Source of the DNA: Chitinophagaceae bacterium
GTDB lineage: Bacteria > Bacteroidota > Bacteroidia > Chitinophagales > Chitinophagaceae
DNA length: 64,000 nucleotides
NCBI GenBank assembly: GCA_004322015.1
Contig: SCQT01000102.1
Location: 1-64,000, forward strand
Reading direction: 5' to 3'
The first letter of the stretch is position 1. Each line of letters opens with the position of its first letter. Below the pieces are notes generated by a model, which saw only the letters and a list, made by a program, of their open reading frames with translations, searched no databases and was not told the DNA's origin. Shown here one piece after another: positions 25,822-35,434 of the stretch. The position numbers and the translations under genes were made by a program.

Positions 25822-26946
25822 TTACAGATTTCCGCGCAGAGCCTGTTCTCTTTCTATGGCTTCGAACAGGGCTTTAAAATTACCTGCGCCAAAAGATTGT
25901 GCTCCTTTGCGTTCAATGATCTCAAAAAAAACAGTAGGACGAACCTGCACCGGCTTGGTAAATATTTGTAAAAGATACCCTTCCTCGTCGCGGTCCACTA
26001 ATATCCCTAACCTTTTTAAAGGAGCAGCATTCTCATCTATCTTTCCTACTCTTTCAAGCAAATGATCATAATAAGTTGAAGGAACTTTCAAAAACTCCAC
26101 ACCCCTTTCATGTAATTCAGTGACCGTTTCTATAATATTATTGGTAGCCATGGCCACATGCTGGACACCCTCACTGCGATAATAATCGAGATATTCTTCT
26201 ATCTGTGATTTCTTTTTTCCCTCTGCGGGCTCATTGATCGGGAATTTAATCCTGCCGTTGCCATTACTCATTACTTTACTCATGAGAGCAGAATATTCCG
26301 TAGTGATAGTCTTGTCATCAAAAGAAATAAGATTGCGGAACCCCATGACCTCCTCATAAAATTTGACCCATCGGTTCATTTCATTCCAACCGACATTGGC
26401 CACACAATGATCCACATGAAGCAATCCAGTATTTTTAGTTTTAAAATGAGGATCCCATGGCTGGTATCCGGGCAGGAAAGCGCCGTGATAATTTTTCCTT
26501 TCCACAAAAACATGTACTGTATCGCCATACAGGCGGATACCGCTCCTTTTTACCTCTCCCTGTTCATCCTGTTCAACGACCGGTTCCAAATAAGGCTCGG
26601 CCCCCCGTTTTACAGTTTCATTAAAAGATTTTTCGGCATCGTCCACCCATAATGCCAGCGCCTTTACGCCATCGCCGTGTTTCCACACGTGTCCGGCAAT
26701 ATCACCTTCGGGCTGTAAGGGAGAGGTCAGCACCAACCGGATCTTATGTTGCTGAAGCACATAAGAAGCGCGATCCCGGATACCTGTCTCGGGACCTGCA
26801 TAAGCAAGCGGTTGAAATCCAAAAGCAGACTGATAATAATGGGCCGCTTGTTTAGAATTTCCCACATAAAATTCGATATAATCCGTTCCATTGACCGGAA
26901 GAAAATCTTTGGTTATATTCTTTTTGATTTCAGTCATCGTTTCCAT
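25822..26946 (-). CDS. hpd: 4-hydroxyphenylpyruvate dioxygenase
   Basis: Converts 4-hydroxyphenylpyruvate to homogentisate in tyrosine catabolism (or for a homogentisate-derived pigment). The 374-aa protein has two VOC domains. The iron ligands are visible as His in LLHVDHCVANVG, His in GVQHVAMATNN and Glu in TVFFEIIERKGAQSFG near the C-terminus. The rest of the homogentisate pathway is not in the window. Two close ATG starts (26946, 26937) are possible. It has a clear terminator and a candidate promoter far upstream. Confidence 0.94.
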   Translation of the reverse strand: METMTEIKKNITKDFLPVNGTDYIEFYVGNSKQAAHYYQSAFGFQPLAYAGPETGIRDRASYVLQQHKIRLVLTSPLQPEGDIAGHVWKHGDGVKALALWVDDAEKSFNETVKRGAEPYLEPVVEQDEQGEVKRSGIRLYGDTVHVFVERKNYHGAFLPGYQPWDPHFKTKNTGLLHVDHCVANVGWNEMNRWVKFYEEVMGFRNLISFDDKTITTEYSALMSKVMSNGNGRIKFPINEPAEGKKKSQIEEYLDYYRSEGVQHVAMATNNIIETVTELHERGVEFLKVPSTYYDHLLERVGKIDENAAPLKRLGILVDRDEEGYLLQIFTKPVQVRPTVFFEIIERKGAQSFGAGNFKALFEAIEREQALRGNL

Positions 26947-27134
26947 GGTATAATTTTTAAGTGCTTATAAAAGTGAAACACTTTTCAATCCGTTTCGTTT
27001 GAAAACAGGCCATTCTGAGCCAAGATCAGGCTTGAAATGAATCCATGGCAAGCGTACTCATCAGGAAATAATAATGGGTACGCTGATCATCGAAAACCGG
27101 GTATGATTTAACGGCGGACATGTAAACGTTTGGG

Positions 27135-27142
27135 CAAATATA
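27135..27142 (-). promoter_or_regulatory. TAnnTTTG -7 element in the gene-free stretch upstream of hpd
   Basis: CAAATATA on the plus strand reads TATATTTG on the minus strand. It would give an hpd leader of about 185 nt. Apart from this element and the tRNA terminator, I see nothing definite in 26947-27300. Confidence 0.35.
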
Positions 27143-27252
27143 GCGTACTTTAAAAGTAACCGCAGCCTGACCGAAATTGATATTTTCAGTCAATTGAGGG
27201 TGCGTGTAAGAGGAAACTTTAATTCCTTCCGTATTAATTGTTTATTTTAAAA

Positions 27253-27286
27253 CAAAAAGGCTGTTTTTTACACAGCCTTAAAAAAA
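27253..27286 (-). terminator. intrinsic terminator of tRNA-Leu
   Basis: The stem AAGGCTG/CAGCCTT (27257-27263 with 27273-27279, 9-nt loop) is followed on the minus strand by TTTTTGTTTT, 22 nt past the 3' end of the tRNA. An A-run on the other side makes it possibly bidirectional. Confidence 0.7.
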
Positions 27287-27300
27287 TAGAATTTTTGAAG

Positions 27301-27384
27301 TGCGGCAGAGGAGATTCGAACTCCCAAACCCTTTCGGGCACTACCACCTCAAAGTAGCGCGTCTACCAGTTTCGCCACCGCCGC
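27301..27384 (-). tRNA. tRNA-Leu (anticodon GAG)
   Basis: The 84-nt gene folds as a class II tRNA. The acceptor stem GCGGCGG pairs with CTGCCGC (one G-U) and A is the discriminator base. The anticodon stem CTACT/GGTAG holds the loop TTGAGGT, with GAG templated by plus-strand 27348-27350. A long variable arm (TGCCCGAAAGGGT) and the T-loop TTCGAAT are present. The 3' CCA is not encoded. Confidence 0.95.
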
Positions 27385-27507
27385 ATGAAGGTTGCAAAAA
27401 TAAGATGTTTTTATTTTCGGAAAAAGAGGAATATCCATAGGATCAGATTTTATATCAGGAATTTTTATGTTTCACAAAACTGTCAGTGATGCGGTCTTTG
27501 AATGATT

Positions 27508-29130
27508 TCAGCCGTTTATTTCCGAAGAGAAATGAAACTCAATTTCAGGATGATTTTGTCTTTCGGTATTCAGATACCATTCGGATTGTGCCAGATAGAC
27601 TAAGTTCCCGTCTTTGTCTTCTACGATATTGGCCTGCTTAAAACGGGCAAAGCTTTCTAAATCTTCTTTTTTACCGGTGATCCAGCAGGCCTTATAGAAA
27701 GGCAAAGTATTGAACTGACAGGCTGCACCATATTCATGCAACAACCGGTATTGGATTACTTCGAACTGGAGATCTCCCACACAACCTATGATTTTTCTGT
27801 TGCCGCCGTGCTGGGTAAAAAGCTGAGCCACACCTTCATCCGTAAGCTGGCGAATGCCTTTTTCCAATTGCTTGGTTTTCATCGGGTCTTTATTCACCAA
27901 TTCTTTAAATAATTCCGGTGAAAAACTGGGTATTCCGGTAAAATAAAAATCTTCTCCTTCGGTAAGCGTATCACCGATTTTAAAATTACCCGTATCAAAT
28001 AATCCGACTACATCACCCGGGTAAGCGTCTTCCAGTACGCTTTTTTCCCTGGCAAGGAAAGTATAAGGATTGCTGAATCGTATATTTTTATCCAGACGGA
28101 CATGGTGATAAAATTTATTACGTTCAAACCTTCCCGAACAAACACGCAGAAAGGCGATCCGGTCGCGATGGCGCGGGTCCAGGTTGGCATGGATTTTAAA
28201 AACAAATCCGCTGAAGACGGGTTCCATGACACTGACCTCGCGCACATTCGTTTCACGGTTTTGAGGAGGCGGAGCTATCTGTATAAAGGTGTCCAGTAAA
28301 TCTTTGACTCCGAAATTATTCAGGGCGCTTCCAAAAAATACCGGAGCAATTTTCCCTGCTAAATATTCTTCTTTATCCAGCACATCATACACGCCTTCGA
28401 TCAGTTCCACATCATTTTTTAATTGTGTACTATCTCTTTCATCAAAATATTTTGAAAGTATTCTATCGCTTAATTCAGGTAAAGGAATGATGTCGTCGTC
28501 TGTAACTTTTTGGTTGGGGAAAAAACGAAGCAGACTTTTATTGAAAAGATCATACACGCCTTTAAAATCCCTGCCCATGTTAACAGGCCAGCTTAGTGGC
28601 CGCACCCTGATATTGAGCTTTTCTTCCAATTCATCTAACAAATCGAACGGATTTTTCCCATCGCGGTCTAATTTATTAATGAAAATAATAACCGGCGTAT
28701 CGCGCATACGGCACACTTCCATCAACCTTTCCGTTTGCTCTTCCACCCCTTTCACGCAATCCACCACCAAAATCACACTGTCCACCGCAGTGAGCGTCCG
28801 GTAGGTATCTTCAGCAAAATCTTTGTGGCCCGGTGTATCTAACAGGTTGATGAGCATTTCTTTATATTCAAAGCTCATCACGGACGTAGCCACCGAAATA
28901 CCACGCTGGCGTTCTATTTCCATAAAATCGGAAGTAGCGCCCTTTTTGATCTTATTGGATTTTACCGCACCGGCAGTTTGAATGGCGCCACCGAAAAGGA
29001 GTAATTTCTCGGTCAAAGTGGTCTTACCCGCATCGGGATGAGAGATGATGGCAAAAGTTCTTCTTTTCCGGATCTCGGAAGCTAATTTTGAGTCTGACAC
29101 GGTGGCATTTTCGCCGGTAATCGCATCCAT
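27508..29130 (-). CDS. prfC: peptide chain release factor 3
   Basis: RF3 is a translational GTPase that recycles RF1/RF2 after peptide release. The 540-aa protein carries the GTPase motifs [13 protein letters not shown] (G1), the switch region with [24 protein letters not shown] (G3) and INKLDRDG (G4), followed by the RF3-specific domains II and III ([32 protein letters not shown]). The N-terminus has an extra dozen residues before the usual start, which is common. It is divergent from the SUF operon. Confidence 0.95.
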   Translation of the reverse strand: MDAITGENATVSDSKLASEIRKRRTFAIISHPDAGKTTLTEKLLLFGGAIQTAGAVKSNKIKKGATSDFMEIERQRGISVATSVMSFEYKEMLINLLDTPGHKDFAEDTYRTLTAVDSVILVVDCVKGVEEQTERLMEVCRMRDTPVIIFINKLDRDGKNPFDLLDELEEKLNIRVRPLSWPVNMGRDFKGVYDLFNKSLLRFFPNQKVTDDDIIPLPELSDRILSKYFDERDSTQLKNDVELIEGVYDVLDKEEYLAGKIAPVFFGSALNNFGVKDLLDTFIQIAPPPQNRETNVREVSVMEPVFSGFVFKIHANLDPRHRDRIAFLRVCSGRFERNKFYHHVRLDKNIRFSNPYTFLAREKSVLEDAYPGDVVGLFDTGNFKIGDTLTEGEDFYFTGIPSFSPELFKELVNKDPMKTKQLEKGIRQLTDEGVAQLFTQHGGNRKIIGCVGDLQFEVIQYRLLHEYGAACQFNTLPFYKACWITGKKEDLESFARFKQANIVEDKDGNLVYLAQSEWYLNTERQNHPEIEFHFSSEING

Positions 29131-29149
29131 TTTTACGAAAATAAGGCTG

Positions 29150-29157
29150 CAAAGGTA
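29150..29157 (-). promoter_or_regulatory. TAnnTTTG -7 element of prfC
   Basis: CAAAGGTA on the plus strand reads TACCTTTG on the minus strand, 19 nt upstream of the start codon, giving a leader of about 15 nt. Confidence 0.5.
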
Positions 29158-29283
29158 GGATATTTATTCCTTCATTTACTGCCTGAACTCATGCCTATTG
29201 GAATAAGATGTGTTATAGATTTCTTTTATCCTGTTATTGCTTTCTCCTGAAAAATTCAGGTCGCAGATATGTAACAGTCCTTG

Positions 29284-29330
29284 TTTTCCGGTTTAATAAA
29301 CGGGAAAATCACTATTCCTAAACGGAAAAT
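29284..29330. promoter_or_regulatory. candidate operator between prfC and the SUF operon
   Basis: TTTTCCGGTTTA (29284-29295), one base, then TAAACGGGAAAA (29297-29308) form an inverted repeat with 11 of 12 matching positions. A third related half-site, TAAACGGAAAAT, begins at 29319, 22 bp after the second one starts, i.e. on the same helix face. The site is about 80-100 bp upstream of the sufB -7 element. The regulator is unknown. Confidence 0.4.
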
Positions 29331-29387
29331 TATCCTTTAAAACCACGTCAAAGCCTAAATGTACTACCAAATGAAGGCAAAATGAGG

Positions 29388-29395
29388 TAATTTTG
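29388..29395 (+). promoter_or_regulatory. TAnnTTTG -7 element touching the sufB start
   Basis: TAATTTTG ends 5 nt before the sufB ATG, with only CCCCC between. It predicts that the SUF operon transcript starts at or next to the AUG. Confidence 0.55.
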
Positions 29396-29400
29396 CCCCC

Positions 29401-30846
29401 ATGAGTGATCAACAAAAAATATTAGAGGAGGTAACCGGTTCAGAGTACAAATTCGGCTTCACGACGGATGTCGAAATGGAAGTAGCTCCTGCCGGTTTGA
29501 CTGAAGATACCATCCGATTCATCTCAGCCAAAAAAGAAGAGCCGGCGTATTTTCTGGAATGGCGGTTAAAAGCATTTCGTCATTGGAAAAAGATGACGGA
29601 ACCGCATTGGGGATATTTTAAATATGATCCTATTGATTATCAGGTGCAATCCTATTATGCTGCGCCAAAACAAATGCCTAAAAAAGCCAGTATGGATGAG
29701 GTAGACCCTGAAGTGCGGAAAACCTTTGAAAAGCTGGGTATTTCCCTGCAGGAACAAAAACGTCTCTCCGGTGTGGCTGTGGATGCGGTATTTGATTCAG
29801 TGTCTGTTGGGACCACTTTTCAAAAACAATTGAGGGATGTCGGGGTTATTTTCTGCTCTATGAGCGAAGCTATCCGTGAACATCCTGATTTGATCCAAAA
29901 ATATCTGGGTTCTGTAGTACCGTATTCTGATAATTTCTTTGCAGCCCTGAATTCGGCTGTTTTTTCGGATGGTTCATTTGCCTATGTACCCAAAGGTGTA
30001 CATTGTCCGATGGAGCTTTCCACTTATTTCCGGATGAATGCCCAAAATACCGGCCAGTTTGAAAGAACATTAATTATCGCCGATGAGGGGGCTTATGTCA
30101 GCTACCTGGAAGGTTGCACCGCACCCATGCGTGATAAAAATCAATTGCATGCGGCGGTCGTTGAACTGATCGCCTTAGACAGGGGGGAAGTGAAGTATTC
30201 TACGGTTCAAAACTGGTTCCCGGGTGATAAAGACGGGAAGGGCGGTGTGTTCAACTTCGTGACCAAGCGGGGCTTGTGCGCCGGGCATCATTCCCGTATT
30301 TCCTGGACTCAGGTGGAAACAGGTTCTGCCATTACCTGGAAATATCCAAGCGTGATCCTCAAAGGAGATCATTCTCACGGAGAATTTTATTCCGTAGCAG
30401 TGACTAATAATCATCAGCAGGCAGACACCGGCACCAAAATGCAGCACCTCGGTAAAAACTGTAAAAGCCGTATCGTGGCAAAAACCATTTCCGCCGGAAA
30501 AAGTAACAGTTCTTATCGCGGGTTGGTTCGCGTAGCTAAAAACGCCGACAATGCGAGGAATTATACGCAGTGTGATTCCTTATTGGTGGGGGATAAATGC
30601 GGAGCGCATACCTTTCCATATATTGAAGTAAAAAACAAATCGGCGCAGGTGGAGCATGAGGCTACCACTTCCAAGATCGGAGAAGACCAGATATTTTATT
30701 GCAATCAACGTGGGATTGGAACAGAAGAGGCAGTCAGCCTGATCGTGAACGGTTATTGCCGGGAAGTGTTAAATCAGTTACCGATGGAGTTTGCCGTGGA
30801 AGCGCAAAAACTGTTATCGGTAAGCCTGGAAGGAAGTGTCGGATAA
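29401..30846 (+). CDS. sufB: Fe-S cluster assembly scaffold SufB
   Basis: SufB forms the SufBC2D scaffold on which Fe-S clusters are built. The 481-aa length is normal and the conserved core [15 protein letters not shown], the CTAPM segment and the C-terminal [23 protein letters not shown] are present. First gene of sufB-C-D-S-E(-T). No sufA or regulator gene is in the cluster. The start codon lies 5 nt after the -7 element. Confidence 0.96.
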   Translation: MSDQQKILEEVTGSEYKFGFTTDVEMEVAPAGLTEDTIRFISAKKEEPAYFLEWRLKAFRHWKKMTEPHWGYFKYDPIDYQVQSYYAAPKQMPKKASMDEVDPEVRKTFEKLGISLQEQKRLSGVAVDAVFDSVSVGTTFQKQLRDVGVIFCSMSEAIREHPDLIQKYLGSVVPYSDNFFAALNSAVFSDGSFAYVPKGVHCPMELSTYFRMNAQNTGQFERTLIIADEGAYVSYLEGCTAPMRDKNQLHAAVVELIALDRGEVKYSTVQNWFPGDKDGKGGVFNFVTKRGLCAGHHSRISWTQVETGSAITWKYPSVILKGDHSHGEFYSVAVTNNHQQADTGTKMQHLGKNCKSRIVAKTISAGKSNSSYRGLVRVAKNADNARNYTQCDSLLVGDKCGAHTFPYIEVKNKSAQVEHEATTSKIGEDQIFYCNQRGIGTEEAVSLIVNGYCREVLNQLPMEFAVEAQKLLSVSLEGSVG

Positions 30847-30880
30847 TCAATTTTTAAATTAAAAAAAGCATCAATCAAAA

Positions 30881-31645
30881 ATGTCAATGTTAATAATCAA
30901 TGAGTTACACGCCTCTATCGAAGAGAGGGAGATTTTGAAAGGGATCAGCCTGACTGTCAATCCGGGTGAAGTACATGCTATCATGGGCCCGAATGGATCA
31001 GGGAAAAGTACCTTGGCTTCAGTACTGGCAGGAAGGGAAACTTATGAGGTAACTTCAGGCAGCGTGGCTTTCGACGGAAAAGATCTGCTGGATATGGCGC
31101 CTGAAGAAAGAGCACGGGAAGGAATGTTCCTGGCTTTTCAATATCCTGTGGAAATACCCGGTGTCAGTACTACTAACTTCCTGAAAACAGCCGTGAATGA
31201 GAAACGCAAAGCTGTGGGGCTGGCTCCTTTGGATGCCGTCCAATTTATGAAAATGATGAAGGAAAAAATGAGTTTGGTGCAAATTGATCAGACGTTACTC
31301 AGCCGTTCATTGAATGAAGGTTTTTCCGGCGGGGAGAAAAAACGGAACGAAATTTTCCAAATGGCCATGCTGGAACCTAGGTTGGGTATCCTGGATGAAA
31401 CAGATTCCGGTTTGGATATTGACGCCCTTCGTTTGGTGGCTAATGGTGTGAATAAATTAAGAAATAAAGACAATGCTTTCGTGGTCATCACACACTATCA
31501 GCGTTTGCTGGAATATATCGTTCCCGATTTTGTACATGTGATGTATAACGGACGCCTGGTAAAATCCGGCGGAAAAGAACTGGCATTGGAATTGGAAGAC
31601 AAGGGATATGACTGGATCAAGGAAGAAGCCCACGAGATGGCATGA
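30881..31645 (+). CDS. sufC: Fe-S cluster assembly ATPase SufC
   Basis: ABC-type ATPase of the SufBCD complex, cytosolic. The 254-aa protein has Walker A GPNGSGKST (about 36-44), the signature FSGGEKKRNEIFQMAM, Walker B with LGILDETDSGLDIDALR, and the switch His in VVITHYQRLLEYI, all typical of SufC. It follows sufB by 34 nt. The 202-nt gap to sufD is the only sizeable gap before sufE. Confidence 0.96.
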   Translation: MSMLIINELHASIEEREILKGISLTVNPGEVHAIMGPNGSGKSTLASVLAGRETYEVTSGSVAFDGKDLLDMAPEERAREGMFLAFQYPVEIPGVSTTNFLKTAVNEKRKAVGLAPLDAVQFMKMMKEKMSLVQIDQTLLSRSLNEGFSGGEKKRNEIFQMAMLEPRLGILDETDSGLDIDALRLVANGVNKLRNKDNAFVVITHYQRLLEYIVPDFVHVMYNGRLVKSGGKELALELEDKGYDWIKEEAHEMA

Positions 31646-31708
31646 TCCGGTGGATTTTCCCATATTGGGCAGGGACAATGCATATATTTGTCTCGAAGAA
31701 ATAATATC

Positions 31709-31813
31709 TTGGCTATACAAATTCAAAATCATGGATACCATTATCTTCATCCCAAATCAAGAGAGCAGGCAAGCCTGTTTGAACAGTTGACAAGCCTTAA
31801 AAGTGCCGATTGA
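31709..31813 (+). CDS. possible 34-codon small ORF between sufC and sufD
   Basis: A TTG-initiated frame of 34 codons contains HPKSREQASLFEQLTSLKSA, an amphipathic, protein-like composition. It lies in the otherwise unexplained sufC-sufD gap, 18 nt after a TAnnTTTG match (31683-31690, TATATTTG). No homologue was recognised. It may be a chance frame or a fragment of a lost gene. Confidence 0.15.
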   Translation: MAIQIQNHGYHYLHPKSREQASLFEQLTSLKSAD

Positions 31814-31847
31814 AAAGAAGATATCCGAATAAAGTTTAAAAATCGCA

Positions 31848-33158
31848 ATGAATACATTAGAATCAGCCATACAATTACCGGTGCGTATAGAACAGTGGTG
31901 GCATGCACAACAAAAAAAAGAATCGGCTTCACCGGTGATAGAACGTATGCAGAAAGCTTATGCGTCGTTTAAAACACATGGTTTTCCTCATGTCAAAATG
32001 GAAGACTGGAAATATACCGATGTCAGAAAAGTGACGGAGTATCCTTATGCATGGCCGGTGAAAAATGAACATCGTCTCAGCAGGGAATATTTCAAATCAT
32101 TTTTGTTAGCCGGATTAAAGGATGTGTACCGGCTGGTATTTGTGAACGGTTATTTGCAGGAAGATTTATCCATCCTTCCGGGGGGAGATAATCAATTTAC
32201 AGTGACGCATCTGGGTGATGATAAAGGAACAGACCATTATGAAGAATATCTGGGCAGGGTGGCGAATATGGATACGCCTTTCACTGCACTGAACACGGCT
32301 TTGCATTCGGATGGTGTATTGATCCATATTAAGAAAAATGCAGAGGTGGATAAACCGGTCCTGGTGTATTATGTGGCATTAACGGATAATGATCTGTACC
32401 TGATCCAGCCGAGAAATATTGTAATTACGGAGCCTGGCAGCAAAGTACAGTTTGCGGAAATATTTGTATCCAAAGGCGTGGAACCTTCACTGACGAACGT
32501 GGTGACTGAAATTAAAGCGGGAGAAGGCTCTTATGTGGATTATTCCCGTATTCAGATGGAAGAGAACAGGAATTTTCAAATCAGTTACACAGGTATTGAA
32601 CAGCAAAAAAATTCGCGTATTGATACGCATGTATTATGCCTGAACGGCGCTTTTATCAGAAATGATCTGCATTTTACTTTGCAGGGTTCCAATTGTACGA
32701 GCATCATGAACGGTTTGTATATTTTGGATGACGAGCAATTTCTGGATAACCATACCCGGGTGGACCATGCAGTTCCGAATTGCATGAGTGATCAATTGTA
32801 TAAAGGAATTTTAAATGGCAAATCAACGGGTGTTTTCAATGGGAAGATCATAGTCCATCCGGATGCGCAAAAAACCAATGCCTATCAGCGCAACGTGAAT
32901 GTATTGCTTTCCGATAATGCGACTATCAATACTAAGCCGCAGTTGGAAATTTTTGCAGATGATGTACGCTGTACTCACGGAGCTACAGCAGGGTTCATTG
33001 ATGAAGAAGCCATCTTTTACATGCAGGCCCGCGGTATTTCCAAAGAGGAAGCCCGTAAGCTTTTGATGAATGCTTATGCGAATGAAATTGTGGACAAGAT
33101 GAATGTGGAAGCGTTGAAAGATCCTTTGAGAGAATACATAGCTCAAAAGCTGAAGTGA
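31848..33158 (+). CDS. sufD: Fe-S cluster assembly protein SufD
   Basis: Paralogue of SufB in the SufBC2D complex. The 436-aa product has the variable helical N-terminus (FPHVKMEDWKYTDVRK is the conserved entry) and the beta-helical core with NHTRVDHAVPNCMSDQLYKG and KTNAYQRNVNVLLSDNATI. The C-terminal CTHGATAGFIDEEAIFYMQA contains the Cys-His pair proposed to act with SufB. It sits 17 nt before sufS. Confidence 0.95.
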   Translation: MNTLESAIQLPVRIEQWWHAQQKKESASPVIERMQKAYASFKTHGFPHVKMEDWKYTDVRKVTEYPYAWPVKNEHRLSREYFKSFLLAGLKDVYRLVFVNGYLQEDLSILPGGDNQFTVTHLGDDKGTDHYEEYLGRVANMDTPFTALNTALHSDGVLIHIKKNAEVDKPVLVYYVALTDNDLYLIQPRNIVITEPGSKVQFAEIFVSKGVEPSLTNVVTEIKAGEGSYVDYSRIQMEENRNFQISYTGIEQQKNSRIDTHVLCLNGAFIRNDLHFTLQGSNCTSIMNGLYILDDEQFLDNHTRVDHAVPNCMSDQLYKGILNGKSTGVFNGKIIVHPDAQKTNAYQRNVNVLLSDNATINTKPQLEIFADDVRCTHGATAGFIDEEAIFYMQARGISKEEARKLLMNAYANEIVDKMNVEALKDPLREYIAQKLK

Positions 33159-33175
33159 TTTTTTAACTGATCAAC

Positions 33176-34426
33176 ATGCCAACATTAACCGCTGTAAAAA
33201 AAAATAAGTTTGATGTATTATCCGTGAGGGCAAAATTCCCTGCACTTCATCAACAGGTAAACGGACATCCCCTGGTATATTTTGATAATGCCGCCACTTC
33301 TCAGAAACCGGAGGAAGTAATTGATGCGTTATCCCATTTTTATAAAAATGATAATGCCAATATCCACCGGGGTATTCATACTTTGGCTGAACGCGCTACG
33401 GCCGAATATGAGAAGACGAGGAAAGCAGTGCAATCTTTCATCTATGCGGGAGAACCCGAAGAGATTATTTTCACGAGCGGTACTACGGGAAGCATTAATC
33501 TGGTAGTACAGACATACGGCAGAAAATTTCTGAAGGAAGATGATGAAGTCATCATCTCTGCTATGGAACATCATTCCAATATTGTTCCCTGGCAAATGAT
33601 CTGTGAGGAAAAGGGAGCAAAGTTGAAGGTAATTCCAGTCACAAAACGGGGAGAATTGATATTGGAGGAATATAAAAAGCTGCTCAGTAGTAAGACTAAA
33701 ATTGTTTCCATCGTTTATGTATCTAATACCCTGGGAACCATTAATCCGGTAAAAGAGATTATTGATATGGCGCACCATGCAGGAGCGAAAGTACTGGTTG
33801 ATGCAGCCCAGGCCATTATTCATATTCCCATCAATGTGCAGGATCTGGATTGTGATTTTCTGGCTTTTTCAGGACATAAAGTATATGGCCCTTCAGGAAC
33901 GGGAGTCTTGTATGGTAAAAGAGAATTACTGGAGGCCATGCCACCCTGGCAGGGGGGGGGCGAGATGATCAAAGAGGTGACTTTTGAAAAGACAACTTAT
34001 AACGAACTCCCTTACAAGTTTGAAGCAGGTACCCCCAATATAGCTGATGTGGTGACGATGAAATATGCCATTGATTTTGTGGAAGGTCTGGACAGGGAAG
34101 CTGTAGCCGCGCATGAGCATCATTTATTGCAGAAAACCATGGAGGGACTTGCTGAAATCGAAGGTATCCGTTTAATTGGAACTGCAAAGCATAAAACGGG
34201 AGTTGCATCATTTATTTCTGATCGTATTCATCATTTCGACATGGGAATGATGCTCGATGCGAGGGGTATTGCGATCCGTACGGGCCATCATTGCACCGAA
34301 CCATTGATGAATGTTTTAGGCATTGAAGGAACAAACCGCGCTTCTTTTGCAGTATATAATACCGAAGAAGAGGTAGATTATTTTTTGGGAACCGTCAGGG
34401 AGATTGTTCAGAAAAAAAAGAAATGA
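33176..34426 (+). CDS. sufS: cysteine desulfurase SufS
   Basis: PLP enzyme that takes sulfur from cysteine and hands it to SufE. The 416-aa protein has the PLP lysine at K235 (FSGHKVYGPSGTG) and the persulfide Cys at C373 in RTGHHCTEPLM, the group II pattern RxGHHC. The N-terminus YFDNAATSQKPEEVIDA is typical. A run of nine G (33952-33960) encodes the Gly triplet of WQGGGEMI without loss of frame. Its stop overlaps the sufE start (ATGA). Confidence 0.96.
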   Translation: MPTLTAVKKNKFDVLSVRAKFPALHQQVNGHPLVYFDNAATSQKPEEVIDALSHFYKNDNANIHRGIHTLAERATAEYEKTRKAVQSFIYAGEPEEIIFTSGTTGSINLVVQTYGRKFLKEDDEVIISAMEHHSNIVPWQMICEEKGAKLKVIPVTKRGELILEEYKKLLSSKTKIVSIVYVSNTLGTINPVKEIIDMAHHAGAKVLVDAAQAIIHIPINVQDLDCDFLAFSGHKVYGPSGTGVLYGKRELLEAMPPWQGGGEMIKEVTFEKTTYNELPYKFEAGTPNIADVVTMKYAIDFVEGLDREAVAAHEHHLLQKTMEGLAEIEGIRLIGTAKHKTGVASFISDRIHHFDMGMMLDARGIAIRTGHHCTEPLMNVLGIEGTNRASFAVYNTEEEVDYFLGTVREIVQKKKK

Positions 34427-34857
34427 ATCAAACGATCAATGAAATACAGAATGAAGTAGTGGATGAGTTTTCCATGTTGGGCGGTGATATGGAGAGTACG
34501 GTTTTTTATATTATGGAATTGGGAAATCATTTGCCGCCGATGGATGAGAGATACAAAGTGAAAGAAAATCTGGTAAAAGGATGCCAGTCGAAAGTTTGGT
34601 TGAGCACCTATTTTAAGGATGGAAAAGTTTTCTTTCTGGCTGACAGCAATACGGACGTAACCAAAGGTTTGATCAGCATGCTGATCAGGATATGGAACGG
34701 CAGGACACCGAAGGAAATATTGGGAACGGATCTGTATTTTATTGATAAAATAGGTATGCAGCGGGTTGTTGGCTCCCAGCGTTCTAACGGTTTTGCATCC
34801 ATGATCAGGCAGATGAAGTTATATGCATTGGGGTATCAACAACAGCATGCGCTATAA
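34423..34857 (+). CDS. sufE: sulfur acceptor protein SufE
   Basis: SufE accepts the persulfide from SufS and passes it to the SufBCD scaffold. The 144-aa protein has the acceptor Cys at C54 in VKGCQSKVWLS and the C-terminal RSNGFASMIRQMKLYA. Translational coupling with sufS is indicated by the 4-nt ATGA overlap. Length is normal. Confidence 0.95.
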   Translation: MNQTINEIQNEVVDEFSMLGGDMESTVFYIMELGNHLPPMDERYKVKENLVKGCQSKVWLSTYFKDGKVFFLADSNTDVTKGLISMLIRIWNGRTPKEILGTDLYFIDKIGMQRVVGSQRSNGFASMIRQMKLYALGYQQQHAL

Positions 34858-34913
34858 CAATAAATATTCAAAATCCAATATTCAAGGTTTGAAACGATTC
34901 CTGAGGAGGAACT

Positions 34914-34928
34914 GCCTGTCGGTCAGGC
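34914..34928. repeat. short GC-rich palindrome in the sufE-sufT gap
   Basis: GCCTG-TCGGT-CAGGC forms a small hairpin and belongs to a loose set of CCTGCC/GGCAGG palindromes also seen at 37691-37727 and 48333-48348. It may be a dispersed REP-like sequence; the match among copies is only partial. Confidence 0.35.
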
Positions 34929-35007
34929 GGGCTTGATATTTTGAGATTGTTAATTGGCGCTTATTTGTATTTTGTGATTTTATTTTTGAATTTAATATAA
35001 TTTTCTC

Positions 35008-35367
35008 ATGGCGGATGAACAACCGATAAACAAAAGAGTAAACACCCCTGCTGATGATGAATCAAAAGCCATCGGAGCACAAGCGGTTGATTTAATTCAG
35101 ACTTGTTATGACCCTGAAATTCCGGTGAATATATGGGAATTAGGATTAGTGTATGAAGTGAACCTGAAAGAGAATAAGGATATCGAAGTGATTATGTCTC
35201 TGACCTCGCCCTTTTGTCCGGCGGCGCAATCCTTACCCGAAGAAGTAAAAACAAAACTGGAAGGGATAGCCGGTGTCAATGATGTCACGGTGGAAATTAC
35301 TTTTGAACCGCCCTGGACTACCGATATGATGAGCGAAGAAGCGAAGCTCGAATTAGGATTTATGTGA
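35008..35367 (+). CDS. sufT: DUF59 / SufT (MIP18-like) Fe-S assembly protein
   Basis: The 119-aa protein carries the DUF59 fold signature CYDPEIPVNIWELGLVYEV and the reactive-Cys loop LTSPFCPAAQSLPEEV, with a terminal WTTDMMSEEAKLELGFM. SufT-type proteins help Fe-S cluster maturation. It ends the SUF cluster, 150 nt after sufE, probably in the same transcript. Confidence 0.88.
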   Translation: MADEQPINKRVNTPADDESKAIGAQAVDLIQTCYDPEIPVNIWELGLVYEVNLKENKDIEVIMSLTSPFCPAAQSLPEEVKTKLEGIAGVNDVTVEITFEPPWTTDMMSEEAKLELGFM

Positions 35368-35387
35368 CCCGGTTGCTTGTTTCTCGT

Positions 35388-35427
35388 AATCACCCAATCA
35401 CTCGATCACTCAATCACTCAATAACTT
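35388..35427. repeat. octanucleotide array (AATCACTC)
   Basis: Five 8-bp units: AATCACCC, AATCACTC, GATCACTC, AATCACTC, AATAACTT. The array lies 20 nt after the sufT stop and ends 7 nt before the rpiA start. Confidence 0.6.
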
Positions 35428-35434
35428 TTCAAAC

